64,000 nucleotides of DNA from Edaphobacter sp. 12200R-103 (lineage in GTDB: Bacteria > Acidobacteriota > Terriglobia > Terriglobales > Acidobacteriaceae), in NCBI RefSeq assembly GCF_010093025.1, contig NZ_CP048114.1, positions 3,844,001 through 3,908,000 on the forward strand, given 5' to 3'. Positions 1 through 9,500 of the stretch are shown piece after piece; position 1 is the first letter of the stretch; the number at the start of each line of letters is the position of its first letter. The position numbers and the translations under genes were made by a program. The notes under the pieces are model-generated. The model saw only the letters and a program-made list of their open reading frames with translations, searched no databases and had not been told where the DNA came from.

Positions 1-569
1 ATCCCCGCCTTGAACTCCGGAGAATAGATGAAGCGCATCAGATTAGCGGGCTGAGGGTTGGCCGCGGCTGCCTTTTCGATCTGGGCCCGGAGCTCCCCGT
101 CGAAGGTAGCCATATTATGCAGGCCGAAGCGGGCCACCAGCCCGGCGATCGCCATAGCGACACCAATGGAGGCGATGAGGGTAAGTCCCACCAGAACGCC
201 GATCTTCGCGCCGACCATGGCATCCATCAGGGCCTGGGGCCGACGGCGTTGGTAGAGCGTAAGAGCCACGACCGAGGCGCTGATGGTCCACAGCCAGTTG
301 ATGAAAGAGAAGGCCGGAAGGCGAGTCGAGGCGACGCTGAGGACTGCTGCCACGAGGGCGACCATCATGGCGCAAAGGATGGCCGCTTTCCAGTCGATCT
401 GTTGTGGATGCGGCGGCGGAAGGACGCCGGTTGAGGCTTCTCCTGCCGCGGAGGCGGTCTCCAGAGCGTCGGAGAGATAGATCTGGGGAGCGCCGCAGTG
501 AGGGCAGAACGCAGGGGACTCGTCGCCCGAGAGCAGCGGTTCCTCGCACCGGTGGCAATACGCTTGCAT
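1..569 (-). CDS. Zinc-ribbon membrane protein (C-terminus beyond window)
   Basis: The frame opens with ATG at 569 and stays open to base 1, so the 3' end is outside the window; about 189 residues are visible. The N-terminus carries two CxxC pairs (C5/C8 and C22/C25), a typical treble-clef zinc ribbon. A short polar, Pro/Ala-rich linker follows, then three hydrophobic stretches at roughly residues 66-87, 92-112 and 131-153. This zinc-ribbon plus multi-pass layout is common in uncharacterised acidobacterial membrane proteins (YIP1-like or DUF families); no enzyme motif is visible. A gap of about 50 bp separates its start from the stop of the lipoprotein gene upstream on the same strand, so the two may be co-transcribed. 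The reading frame and the Cys pairs are seen directly; the function is unknown. Confidence 0.7.
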   Translation of the reverse strand, partial: MQAYCHRCEEPLLSGDESPAFCPHCGAPQIYLSDALETASAAGEASTGVLPPPHPQQIDWKAAILCAMMVALVAAVLSVASTRLPAFSFINWLWTISASVVALTLYQRRRPQALMDAMVGAKIGVLVGLTLIASIGVAMAIAGLVARFGLHNMATFDGELRAQIEKAAAANPQPANLMRFIYSPEFKAG

Positions 570-621
570 AGGTTCAAAACTATCCCATGCGAAAACCGGG
601 CGGCAAGCCGGGGCCGAATCG

Positions 622-1230
622 CTATTGGCGCTGATCGGGATTATCTCCGCCGACAGAGAGGTTTCCGGGAAGATCGAGGACGACCATGCCGAACTTCGTT
701 CCCGAGTCCTCCGGGTCGATGGCGACGATGCGCTGGTGCTGTTTGGAGCCGACCTTGAGTTCGATCTTTCCGTCCTGGTCGGCGCGGGCCGCAACATGCT
801 TCTTGTCGCCGTCTGAGCAGGTAAGCCCCTGGTCGGTCTCGATGGGGTTTCCGACGGGCTTGTCGTGGTCGCATTGGATAACCGTGCCGTAGCGCTTCAT
901 GGCATCACGGTAGAAATCGGTGACCTTTTCCGGAGTGTCGGGGGTGCGATAGCTGACGGCCTTGACGCGCAGTTGAAATTTGCCGAAGCTCAGGTTGACG
1001 TCTGCCGAACCGTTGTTCTTGTCCTTCTTGACGATCTCTGCGCCGGGATAGACGGGAAGCCCGAAGCCGGTGGCTTCCCGCTTGTCGCTGGTCTTGACCT
1101 CGACGCCACCGAAGGGAGTTGCCACCTTTACATTCTTGCTGTCGCCGTGGTCATCGGCGGCGACGCGGCAACCGCTGAGAGGAGCCACGGAGAGAAGTGT
1201 CACTGCAAGAGCTATTGTCTTTGGACTCAT
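622..1230 (-). CDS. Predicted lipoprotein, unknown function
   Basis: This is a 202-residue protein with a lipoprotein signal: Met-Ser-Pro-Lys, a hydrophobic run, then the lipobox LSGC with C21 as the lipidated residue. The mature part is hydrophilic and probably exported, anchored in the cytoplasmic or outer membrane. It has a central stretch (GLPVYPGAEIVKK) also seen in unannotated acidobacterial exported proteins; no catalytic motif is recognised. Upstream in-frame starts at 1257 and 1515 exist, but only the ATG at 1230 has a good ribosome site (AAGGAAAGG about 8 bases before it) and puts the signal peptide at the very N-terminus. It is transcribed divergently from the MerR-type gene at 1497. 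Confidence 0.7.
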   Translation of the reverse strand: MSPKTIALAVTLLSVAPLSGCRVAADDHGDSKNVKVATPFGGVEVKTSDKREATGFGLPVYPGAEIVKKDKNNGSADVNLSFGKFQLRVKAVSYRTPDTPEKVTDFYRDAMKRYGTVIQCDHDKPVGNPIETDQGLTCSDGDKKHVAARADQDGKIELKVGSKQHQRIVAIDPEDSGTKFGMVVLDLPGNLSVGGDNPDQRQ

Positions 1231-1496
1231 TCCGGTCAGCCTTTCCTTCAAAGTCATACGTCTTTGAGCTGTACGAAGTTCCTGGTCCGCACGGGACTTT
1301 GAGACCTGTGGAGTTGCAGCAGTCTGCGGATGCAAGGAAGTGAAGCCTGCCCACACCGTTGCGAAAGATGCCACTGGACGGGCAAGAGGAGGATACAGGA
1401 AGGACCCAAAAGTGTTCCGCAAAAGAAATGACGTATTGGATTGTCCCTGTACTGTCCTATACTTAGGGAAGGGCAAAGGCATTTCTGGAGCGCAGC

Positions 1497-2000
1497 ATGT
1501 CGCAGCACCAGACAATTCGAAGCAAAACGGCGCCTTCCGGAGCAGAGATTCCGGATAAGTTGTACTTCCGCATTGGAGAGGTGGCGCGGCTTTGCGATGT
1601 TCCGGCCTATGTTCTTCGCTTCTGGGAGAGTGAGTTTCCCCAGCTGAAGCCCCATAAAGGGGGCACCGGCCAGAGGCTGTATCGCCGCCGCGATGTTGAG
1701 GCCGTCCTGCACATCAAATCGCTGCTTTACGACGAGGGATATACCATCTCCGGCGCGCGGCAGGCGATCAGGATCGAACAGAAGCAGAAGGCGCCGCAAC
1801 TTGCCCTGGACATGGACATGGCACGGCCAGCGGATTCCTCCCGGCAGCTTCGCAAGCTGCAGAAAGAGATGCGGGAGCTGGTGGCGCATCTCTCCCGTCC
1901 GCCTGCGCGAAGCGCCGTTCACAGTATTCGGCCGCCACGTGCCTCCTCTGCGCCACGCAGGACTTCAAAGGACGAGCTCTTTCGTCCGGACGGCGAATAG
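1497..2000 (+). CDS. MerR-family transcriptional regulator
   Basis: This 167-residue protein has a MerR-type winged helix at about residues 22-90: FRIGEVARLCDVPAYVLRFW, then the wing region with RLYRRRDV and the following helix HIKSLLYDEGYTISGARQAI. MerR proteins bind the spacer of sigma70 promoters as dimers. The C-terminal half is a short Lys/Arg-rich helix (about 115-135) and a basic tail without a Cys metal site or drug-binding domain, so the inducer is not predictable. It matches the small, ligand-less MerR proteins common next to ihfA or tRNA genes in other bacteria, but neither is present here. A possible promoter, TTGGAT and TATACT separated by 16 bases, lies at 1436-1463. The nearest candidate target is the divergent lipoprotein gene. 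Confidence 0.8.
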   Translation: MSQHQTIRSKTAPSGAEIPDKLYFRIGEVARLCDVPAYVLRFWESEFPQLKPHKGGTGQRLYRRRDVEAVLHIKSLLYDEGYTISGARQAIRIEQKQKAPQLALDMDMARPADSSRQLRKLQKEMRELVAHLSRPPARSAVHSIRPPRASSAPRRTSKDELFRPDGE

Positions 2001-2337
2001 CAGGACTGTTTCCCACGTTCTAAATTCCAGAGTTTGACGAAAGAATCACAGGATGTGATAGCATCCGGCTTTCGCCGGAGGGGGCCGCTGTGACCGTGCC
2101 ACCCCTGGGAGGATCGAGCGAGCGTACGACATTGGGACTGCACGAGCGAAAGTGGGGTGTCGCCGTGAAGCAAATGGACGTTAGACCGGCATTGCCAGCG
2201 AAGACTCCAGGGTGCATGCGCCCCCAGTGTGGTTCTGCCATTTTCCTTTTCTCGACAGAAGATATTTCTGCATTCCGATCAGCGGCACGGAACGCCACTT
2301 ACAACCCAAATCCAGAGGGAGATATGGAGGGTAGAGT
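2001..2337 (+). other. Intergenic region and leader of the EF-G-like gene
   Basis: No convincing gene is seen. A short perfect hairpin (TCCGGC, loop TTTC, GCCGGA) lies near 2065-2080 and could end the MerR transcript, but no T-run follows. Further on, CACCCC near 2100 and GGGGTG near 2155 could pair across about 50 bases. The end carries a good ribosome site (GGAGGG seven bases before the ATG at 2338). The length hints at an untranslated leader, but no known riboswitch class was recognised. Confidence 0.35.
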
Positions 2338-4497
2338 ATGAGGGTCTATGCGGGAAACGAGATCCGCAATGTTGCGGTTGTGGGGCATGCGCATAGTGGA
2401 AAGACATCGCTCATAGCAGCCATGCTGCATGCCGCCAGGATGACTCCCCAGTTGGGCCGGGTCGAGGATGGGTCTGCCGTGACTGCATACGATGATGAGG
2501 AGATCGCCCGGCAGACGACGATGTCGAATGCGGTCGCCTTCGCGGAGTGGAATGGAGTAAAGGTGAACTTGATCGATACTCCGGGCTTTCATATGTTCGT
2601 CCACGAGGCACGCGCGGCCATGATGCCGGCCGAGTCTGCGCTAATCGTTGTCAATGCCTGCGCCGGCATTGAGACGATGACGGATCGCGTATGGAAGTAC
2701 GCGATGGAAGTAGCTCTTCCGCGCGCCATTGTGGTGAACCAGGTGGATCATCCCAAGATGGGTGGGCAGGAAGGCCGAAGACGGATGATCGACGCCATGC
2801 GCGCGCGATGGGGCCGGCAGGTAGTTCCGCTGGAGTTGCCCATTATCGATGAGCAGGGCTTTCATGGCGTGGTGGATCTGGTCACGATGAAGTCGTATCT
2901 CTACCAGGCAGACGGGAGCGGACGCGGGGAGCCCGGCGGGATTCCTGCTGCACTGGAGGGCGAGAGCCGCGAGGCGCACGAGGAGCTGGTGGAGCTGGTG
3001 GCCGAGGGCAAAGACGAGCTGATGGAGGAGTTTTTCCGCGAAGGGACGATTCCGGAAGAACATCTGATCCAGGCTTTGCACGAGGCGATTCGCGAAGACA
3101 GGGTCTTTCCGGTGCTGTACACCAGCGGCCTGAAAAATATAGGCACCGACCATCTGCTGGACTTTCTTAAGATCTATGCTCCTGCCCCGGTGGAGCGTGA
3201 GCCGATAGCCGCCCGCGCGGCGAGCCTGATGCCTGCCGGACACAGCAACGGCGAAGCAAAACCAGGCGATGAGCTGACACAGGAAGAGATGGTGATGCGG
3301 CCCATTACAGACGAGGAGCCGCTGGCTCTTTACGTCTACAAGACGATGACCGATCCGTTCGCAGGCCGAATCTCGTTCTTCAAGGTTGTCAGCGGGGTTG
3401 CGAAGAACGATACGGCGGTCGAGAACTTTACGCGTCACGAGATGGAGCGTCTTCTGCATCTCTCGGTGATGCAGGGCCGCAAGCCGACGGAGATTCCTGA
3501 ACTGCACGCCGGCGATCTTGGGGCTGTGCCAAAGCTGCGCTCGACGTTGAGCGGCGACACGCTGGGAGACAAGGCGCACGAGATCTTTCTTGAGCCGGTG
3601 GCGATGCCCGAGCCGGTGATGACTTATGCGATCGAGCCGAAGTCGCGTGCGGACGAAGACAAGCTTGCCCCGGCCTTGCACAAACTGATGGAAGAGGATC
3701 TGATGGTGCGCTTCTTCCGCGACCCTGCGACAGGAGAGTTTCTTGTGGCAGGTGCGGGACAGACGCATATCGAGGCGATCGTCTCCAAACTAAAGAAGCG
3801 ATACCACACCGAGGTGACGTTGAAGGCCCCGAAGGTACCGTATCGCGAGACGATACGCGGTCAGGCGGAGGCCCAGGGAAGACACAAGAAGCAGACCGGA
3901 GGTCATGGCCAGTTTGGCGATTGCAAGATTCGGATGGAACCTCTGCCGCGCGGAAGCGGGATCGTCTTCGTCAACAGCATCTTTGGCGGCGCAATTCCGA
4001 AGCAGTTTATTCCTGCGGTGGAGAAAGGAATCTACGAATCGGCCGCTCGTGGTTTTCTTGCAGGATGTCCGGTGGGAGACTTCAAAGTGACGCTGCTGGA
4101 TGGCAGTTATCACGACGTGGACTCCAGCGAGATGTCGTTCAAGCTGGCAGCGCATCTTGCCTTTCGCAAATGCATGGAACAGGCCAAGCCAGCATTGCTG
4201 GAGCCGGTGATGCGGGTGGAGGTAGAAGCTCCGGAGGAGTTTGCGGGAGTGTTAATGGCGGACCTGAACAGTCGTCGTGGTCGCGTTCAGGGCATGGAGG
4301 CCTCCGGTGCGGGTACCTTGATTCGCGCTGAGGTTCCCATGGCCGAGATGCTCAGCTACGGTTCGTCGCTGACTGCGATGACGCAGGGACGCGGCACCTT
4401 CAGGATGGATACAGACCATTACGATCTTGTCCCGCAACAACTCACAGAAAAGATTATTGCCACCGTAAAGAGGCCTTCGGCGGAGTATGACGCCTGA
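2338..4497 (+). CDS. Elongation factor G-like translational GTPase (EF-G2 type)
   Basis: This 719-residue cytoplasmic GTPase has the domain order of EF-G. G1 is GHAHSGKTS at residues 16-24, G3 is DTPG at 80-83 and G4 is NQVD at 134-137. Domain II follows near 310-400 and the EF-G domain IV signature region (RETIRGQAEAQGRHKKQTGGHGQFGDC) near 500-530. Canonical EF-G has AHIDAGKTT and NKMD; the variant G1 and the NQVD in place of NKxD mark this as the EF-G-like paralogue group, whose role (translocation, recycling or stress) is not settled. It appears monocistronic: 169 bp follow before the ABC gene. The start is fixed by GGAGGG upstream. I am sure of the family, less so of the exact cellular job. 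Confidence 0.9.
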   Translation: MRVYAGNEIRNVAVVGHAHSGKTSLIAAMLHAARMTPQLGRVEDGSAVTAYDDEEIARQTTMSNAVAFAEWNGVKVNLIDTPGFHMFVHEARAAMMPAESALIVVNACAGIETMTDRVWKYAMEVALPRAIVVNQVDHPKMGGQEGRRRMIDAMRARWGRQVVPLELPIIDEQGFHGVVDLVTMKSYLYQADGSGRGEPGGIPAALEGESREAHEELVELVAEGKDELMEEFFREGTIPEEHLIQALHEAIREDRVFPVLYTSGLKNIGTDHLLDFLKIYAPAPVEREPIAARAASLMPAGHSNGEAKPGDELTQEEMVMRPITDEEPLALYVYKTMTDPFAGRISFFKVVSGVAKNDTAVENFTRHEMERLLHLSVMQGRKPTEIPELHAGDLGAVPKLRSTLSGDTLGDKAHEIFLEPVAMPEPVMTYAIEPKSRADEDKLAPALHKLMEEDLMVRFFRDPATGEFLVAGAGQTHIEAIVSKLKKRYHTEVTLKAPKVPYRETIRGQAEAQGRHKKQTGGHGQFGDCKIRMEPLPRGSGIVFVNSIFGGAIPKQFIPAVEKGIYESAARGFLAGCPVGDFKVTLLDGSYHDVDSSEMSFKLAAHLAFRKCMEQAKPALLEPVMRVEVEAPEEFAGVLMADLNSRRGRVQGMEASGAGTLIRAEVPMAEMLSYGSSLTAMTQGRGTFRMDTDHYDLVPQQLTEKIIATVKRPSAEYDA

Positions 4498-4666
4498 GAT
4501 GGATTGCCTCCGGAGTGACTCAGCCTGCTCAGTAGGTTAGGGTATTTGGAAAGCCGGTTGCAATGAAGTGCCGAGATGCGATGGGTGTTGGAAACCAACG
4601 CCATCATGCATTTGCGCATCCATCAGGTAAAGTCCGTGGGGAGAAACTGTCGATAAAGACCTGGAT

Positions 4667-6493
4667 ATGAACGAACTCCAAAGTCCTGCAAAGGCTCAGA
4701 GCCCCTGGCTGGAGCGGCTGCGGGCGCTTCGCAATGTTCCCCCTGTGCTGCACATCCTGTGGGAGTCCGGACCGTGGGTCGTCACCTGGGGCCTTATCCT
4801 TCGTGTCATAGTGGCTGTGCTGCCCTTTGGTATCGCAAAGGTCGCGGCAATCATTCTCGGTGACATTGCGAATGTTCTTCATGGGCAGACATTGCCTGAG
4901 AACTTCTGGATTCTGGTAGCGACCGAAGTCGGACTCAATGTCGTTTTCGGTTTGTTGACGCGCGCCATCGACTACTCTGATGCGCTGCTTGCAAATCGAT
5001 ATACGCAACATGTCAGTGTGCGCGTAATGGATCAGGCAGCCCGCCTAGATTTGACGACATATGAAAATCCAGTCTTCTACGACAGGCTGGAGCGTGCTCG
5101 CGTTCAAGCGACGGATCGCCTTATATTGATTCAGCAGCTGGGTCGATTGGTCCAGCAAGTGATTACGACGCTCGTTTTCTCTGCGGCACTCGCATTCGCT
5201 TCTCCATGGCTCGTGCTTCTGCTGGGACTGGGAGTTCTGCCCTCTTTTCTGGGGGAGACTCACTTTGCCTTTCTGGGATATGCAAAAAACTTTCGCCAGA
5301 CTCCCGCCAAGCGGCAGATGGAATATCTGCGTCAAGTAGCGGGCAGCCGTGAGGGAGCCAAAGAGGTCAAGCTCTTTGGACTCCACCGTTTCTTCACAGA
5401 ACGTTTCCAGGTGCTCGCTAACCAGATCTATCGCGAGGATGTCGCTTTAGCGAGATCGAAGCTCTTTATCGGTGGCCTGCTGGGGATCATTGGGACCCTG
5501 GGCTACTACGGTGCTTATGTCTATGTCGTTTGGCGTACTCTTGGGGGGCATTACGACATTGCCCAGTTTTCATTTCTCACAGCGTCCATTCAGCAGGCCA
5601 GTTCAAATCTGCAGCAGGTATTCTCAACAGCCTCGGGTATTGCGGACCAGGCGTTGTTCCTGACGGATCTGCTGGCGTTCTTCGAAATGAAGTCGATTGT
5701 GGATGCAAACCCGCAGGGCCGCAAATTCCCTGAGCATCTTCAGGAGGGGTTCGAGTTTCGCAACGTCTCCTTTGCGTATCCGGGCACGACTCGGCGGGTG
5801 TTGAAGAACTTCAACATGAAGCTGCGGCGCGGGGAACGAATTGCGCTGATCGGCGAGAATGGCCAGGGCAAGACGACAATTGTGAAGTTGATCACGCGTC
5901 TCTACGATCCGACCGAAGGGCAGATTCTGTTGGATGGCGTAGATCTGCGCGAGTATTCGCTGGAGGACCTTCATCGCAATATCGGAGTAATCTTCCAGGA
6001 CTTCGTTCGATTCGAGATGTCGGCGCGAGAGAATATTGCGATCGGTCGTATCGATCACATCAATAGCCAGCCGGAGATTGAGATGGCTGCACATAAGAGC
6101 CTGGCCGATGACGTAGTTGCTAAACTTGCCGGAGGTTACGATCAGATGCTGGGTCGTAGATTTGAAGGCGGCGTCGAGCTCTCCGGAGGAGAGTGGCAGA
6201 AGATTGCGCTGGCAAGGGCGTATCTGCGCGATGCGCAGCTTCTCATTCTGGACGAGCCGACGGCAGCACTGGATGCCCGCAGCGAGCTGGAAGTGTTTGA
6301 GCGCTTTGCAGAGCTTACGGAGGGGAAGATGGCCCTTCTGATCTCGCATCGCTTCTCGACGGTTCGTATGGCAGATCGTATTGTCGTTCTTTCTGGCGGT
6401 CAGCTGATTGAAGAGGGCAATCACGAAGAGTTAATGGCAGCGAACGGTGTATATGCAGGGATGTTTGAGATGCAGGCGGCCAGCTATCGTTAA
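4667..6493 (+). CDS. ABC transporter, fused permease and ATPase (possible NdvA-like glucan exporter)
   Basis: This 608-residue half-transporter has an N-terminal membrane domain with several hydrophobic helices (about residues 35-340) and a C-terminal nucleotide-binding domain. Walker A GENGQGKTT is at 396-404, the signature LSGGEWQ at 505-511, and Walker B LLILDEP with D529 precedes the D-loop; the H-loop SHR follows. Such exporters work as dimers. The gene ends 72 bp before the cyclic-glucan-synthase-like gene on the same strand. In rhizobia the ABC half-exporter NdvA/ChvA moves cyclic beta-1,2-glucan made by NdvB/ChvB across the inner membrane. Export of the neighbour's product is therefore the natural guess, resting on adjacency and architecture only; a lipid or peptide exporter cannot be excluded. 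Confidence 0.85.
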   Translation: MNELQSPAKAQSPWLERLRALRNVPPVLHILWESGPWVVTWGLILRVIVAVLPFGIAKVAAIILGDIANVLHGQTLPENFWILVATEVGLNVVFGLLTRAIDYSDALLANRYTQHVSVRVMDQAARLDLTTYENPVFYDRLERARVQATDRLILIQQLGRLVQQVITTLVFSAALAFASPWLVLLLGLGVLPSFLGETHFAFLGYAKNFRQTPAKRQMEYLRQVAGSREGAKEVKLFGLHRFFTERFQVLANQIYREDVALARSKLFIGGLLGIIGTLGYYGAYVYVVWRTLGGHYDIAQFSFLTASIQQASSNLQQVFSTASGIADQALFLTDLLAFFEMKSIVDANPQGRKFPEHLQEGFEFRNVSFAYPGTTRRVLKNFNMKLRRGERIALIGENGQGKTTIVKLITRLYDPTEGQILLDGVDLREYSLEDLHRNIGVIFQDFVRFEMSARENIAIGRIDHINSQPEIEMAAHKSLADDVVAKLAGGYDQMLGRRFEGGVELSGGEWQKIALARAYLRDAQLLILDEPTAALDARSELEVFERFAELTEGKMALLISHRFSTVRMADRIVVLSGGQLIEEGNHEELMAANGVYAGMFEMQAASYR

Positions 6494-6565
6494 CGCTACC
6501 TCGCAAGAGCATGACGGGCATCCGAGATGCATCTGAAGATCACAGGAAGTTGAGTCAGAGGTTCG

Positions 6566-9500
6566 ATGGCATTGTCTGAAGATTTAACGTCGGCACACGC
6601 CGCCCCATTAACGGCACCGATCCAGGAGACTGCGGCCACAGGGCTGCCTGAGGAGCCCACGATTGGAGAAGCGGAGCTCAAGCGGCATGCTAATGAGCTG
6701 GCGCAGCGGCTTCGCGCGCAAAGGCCGGGCAAGAGCCAGGAAGATCTGATTCGTTATCTTGATCATCTGCGCAAGTGGCTTGCCGCTCGCGTGCCCATCT
6801 GGAAGCAGGGGACGTCCACCAGCGAACTTACTCCCAAGCTGGAGCTGGTGGAGAGCGCGAGGATGTTTGAGTCGGTGATCCCCCGGGGAGAAGGGGCTGC
6901 CACGATGTTCAAGGATGTTCCGGTGGCGGAGCTTCCGCCCGTGGGCATGCTGCCGCAGGTCATTCATCTTGCCGGAAGCTATCTGACGGCGGTGGATGGG
7001 ATATGGTCTCCGCGAACGCTGTCTCTCTATGTGGAACAGGTGCAGCTCCACCACCCCCTGCGGTTGCGGGAGATTGAGCTGCTGCCGGATGCACTGAGGA
7101 TCTCGCAGCTGGAGTTCATCCTGAACCGCGCAGACGCCGCCTTTGCGCAGGGTGAGCTGCCCCCCATCGAGCAGTCGCCGTTCTCGGCGCCGATTCACAG
7201 CCTGCGGCGCATGAACCAGATCGAATGGAGAGATATTCTCGAGCCGCTTGTGGCCTTCGATCCTGTGCTGCGTCTCGATCCCGTCGGTGTCTTCGCTCTG
7301 ATGGAGGAAGAGACGCGCGCGGCGTATCGCCTGCGCATCGCCGAGCTTGCCAGGCATGCGGATACCAACGAGGTCCAGACTGCCCAGGTCGCGCTTGAGC
7401 TTGCGCAGACGGCAGCTCACACGGAGTATTCCGATCCTCGGATGGCGAAGAGGAAGTCGCATATCGGTTATTACCTCTTTGCCGACGGCATTCGGGAGCT
7501 GAAGCTCCGCATCGGCTTCCGTCCGTCGCCCATGGAGAGGCTGCAGGAGTGGGTAAGCGCCTATAACGAAGAGTTCTACATTCTGGGAACTTTCATCCTC
7601 GCGCTCTTATTGATTACGGCGATCATACTGCCGCTGGTGCCTCATCATGACTTCTGGCCGGTGATGGCGGCGCTGCTGCTGGCGCTGCTGCCGGCGACGC
7701 AGGGAGCAGTCGATCTTGTTAACGGCATCGTCGTCATGCTGATGAAGACCGAGGCTCTTCCGAAGCTCGATTTCTCGAAGGGCATTCCACGCGAAGCTGC
7801 GACGCTGGTCGTGGTGCCGACGCTGCTGATGAATGAGAAGCAGGTTGAAGAGCTGGTGGATGAGCTTGAAGCCCGGTACCTTTCCAACCAGGATCCCAAC
7901 CTGCACTTCGCCTTGCTGACGGACCTTCCGGATACGGCGGCGCGTCCGCCGCAGGTGGACGAAGGACCGTTGGTGGATCATGCGGCGAGGTTGATTGACC
8001 ATCTGAACCGGAAGTATGCCGATCGCCAGGCAGGTTCGTTTCTGCTGCTCCACCGGCATCGTGCTTTCAATGCTCGGCAGGGTGTATGGATGGGCTGGGA
8101 GCGCAAGCGCGGCAAGCTGCTCGACCTGAATCGGCTGCTGGAGGAAGAGCATGACAGCTTCCCCCGCAAGGCTGGTCCATTGGGAGTGCTGGAACGCATC
8201 CGGTATGTCATTACGCTGGACTCCGATACACAGCTTCCGAAGGGCACGGCGGCACGCATGATCGGCACGATGATCCATCCTCTCAACCAGGCGATCATCC
8301 ATCCGAAGCTGCGGACGGTAACGGCGGGATATGGCATTCTGCAGCCGCGAGTGGGTGTGAGCGTATCGTCGGCATCGCGCTCGCGTCTGGCGGCGCTGTA
8401 CTCCGGGGAAACGGGCTTCGATGTCTATGCGCGGGCTGTCTCGGATGCCTACCAGGATCTATTCGGTGAGGGAATCTTTACCGGCAAGGGCATCTACGAT
8501 GTCAGCGCGTTCCACGCGGTTCTGAATCATCGTTTTCCACGCAACGCTCTGCTCTCGCACGACCTGATTGAAGGAGCGTATGCGCGCGCCGGTCTGGTCT
8601 CCGATATCGAGGTCATCGACGATTATCCATCGCACTATCTCGCGCACATGAAGCGCAAGCATCGCTGGGTGCGTGGCGACTGGCAGATTCTCCGCTGGCT
8701 TTTTAATGTTGTGCCGGACGAGTATGGCCGGCTGGTCGTGAATCCCATCAGTACGATCTCGCGCTGGAAGATTCTGGATAATCTGCGCCGCAGCCTGATT
8801 GAGCCGATTGCGTTTCTGCTGTTCGTTTTTGGATGGTTCTTCCTGCCGGGCGGAGGGCTGTACTGGACCGTCGCTGTGCTGGTACTGATATTGCTCCCCG
8901 GACTGGTACAACTGGGATTCTACCTAGGCCGGGCGCTCTTCCGGCACAGCTTCGCGGCATTGCGCGATGGGGCAAGGACGTTTCTCTCTTCCCTTGCCAT
9001 AACGCTGCTGAACCTGATCTTCCTTCCGCATCACATGCTGCTGTCACTCGATGCGATCATCCGTTCGCTCGTGCGCATCTTCCTTTCAGGAAACAATCTT
9101 CTGGATTGGGAGACGGCGGCGCAGTCGGAGAGCAGCGCGGGACGTGGATCGCTCGATACATATCTCAAGCTGTCTCCGCTTATCTCCCTAACCATTGCTC
9201 TAGGGCTTGCGCTAGCCCGTCCTGCATCGCTCTTTGCGGCAGCTCCCGTGCTGGTACTGTGGGCTCTCGCTCCTGCAGTAGCCACCTGGGTCAACTCCCC
9301 TCCGCGAGCGGAAGAAGGGCCACTGAAGAAGGCGGATCGTGAGTTCCTAGAGCGGCAGGCGCTTCTGATCTGGAGATACTTCCTGGAGTTCGGTGGCCCC
9401 GAAAATCATTGGCTGATTCCCGACAATGTAGAGGAGAGGGAGACCTACCAGGTCAGGAAGCTTTCTCCAACTAACCTGGGAATGCTGATTAATGCACGCC

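Noticed and set aside
2641..3768. A 375-codon open frame on the minus strand inside the EF-G-like gene
   Set aside because: It is a shadow of the GC-rich coding strand; no family motifs, and the EF-G-like frame has all GTPase motifs.
4581..4604. Hairpin ATGGGTGTTGG/CCAACGCCAT after the EF-G-like gene
   Set aside because: It has a bulge and no T-run, so I did not call it a terminator.
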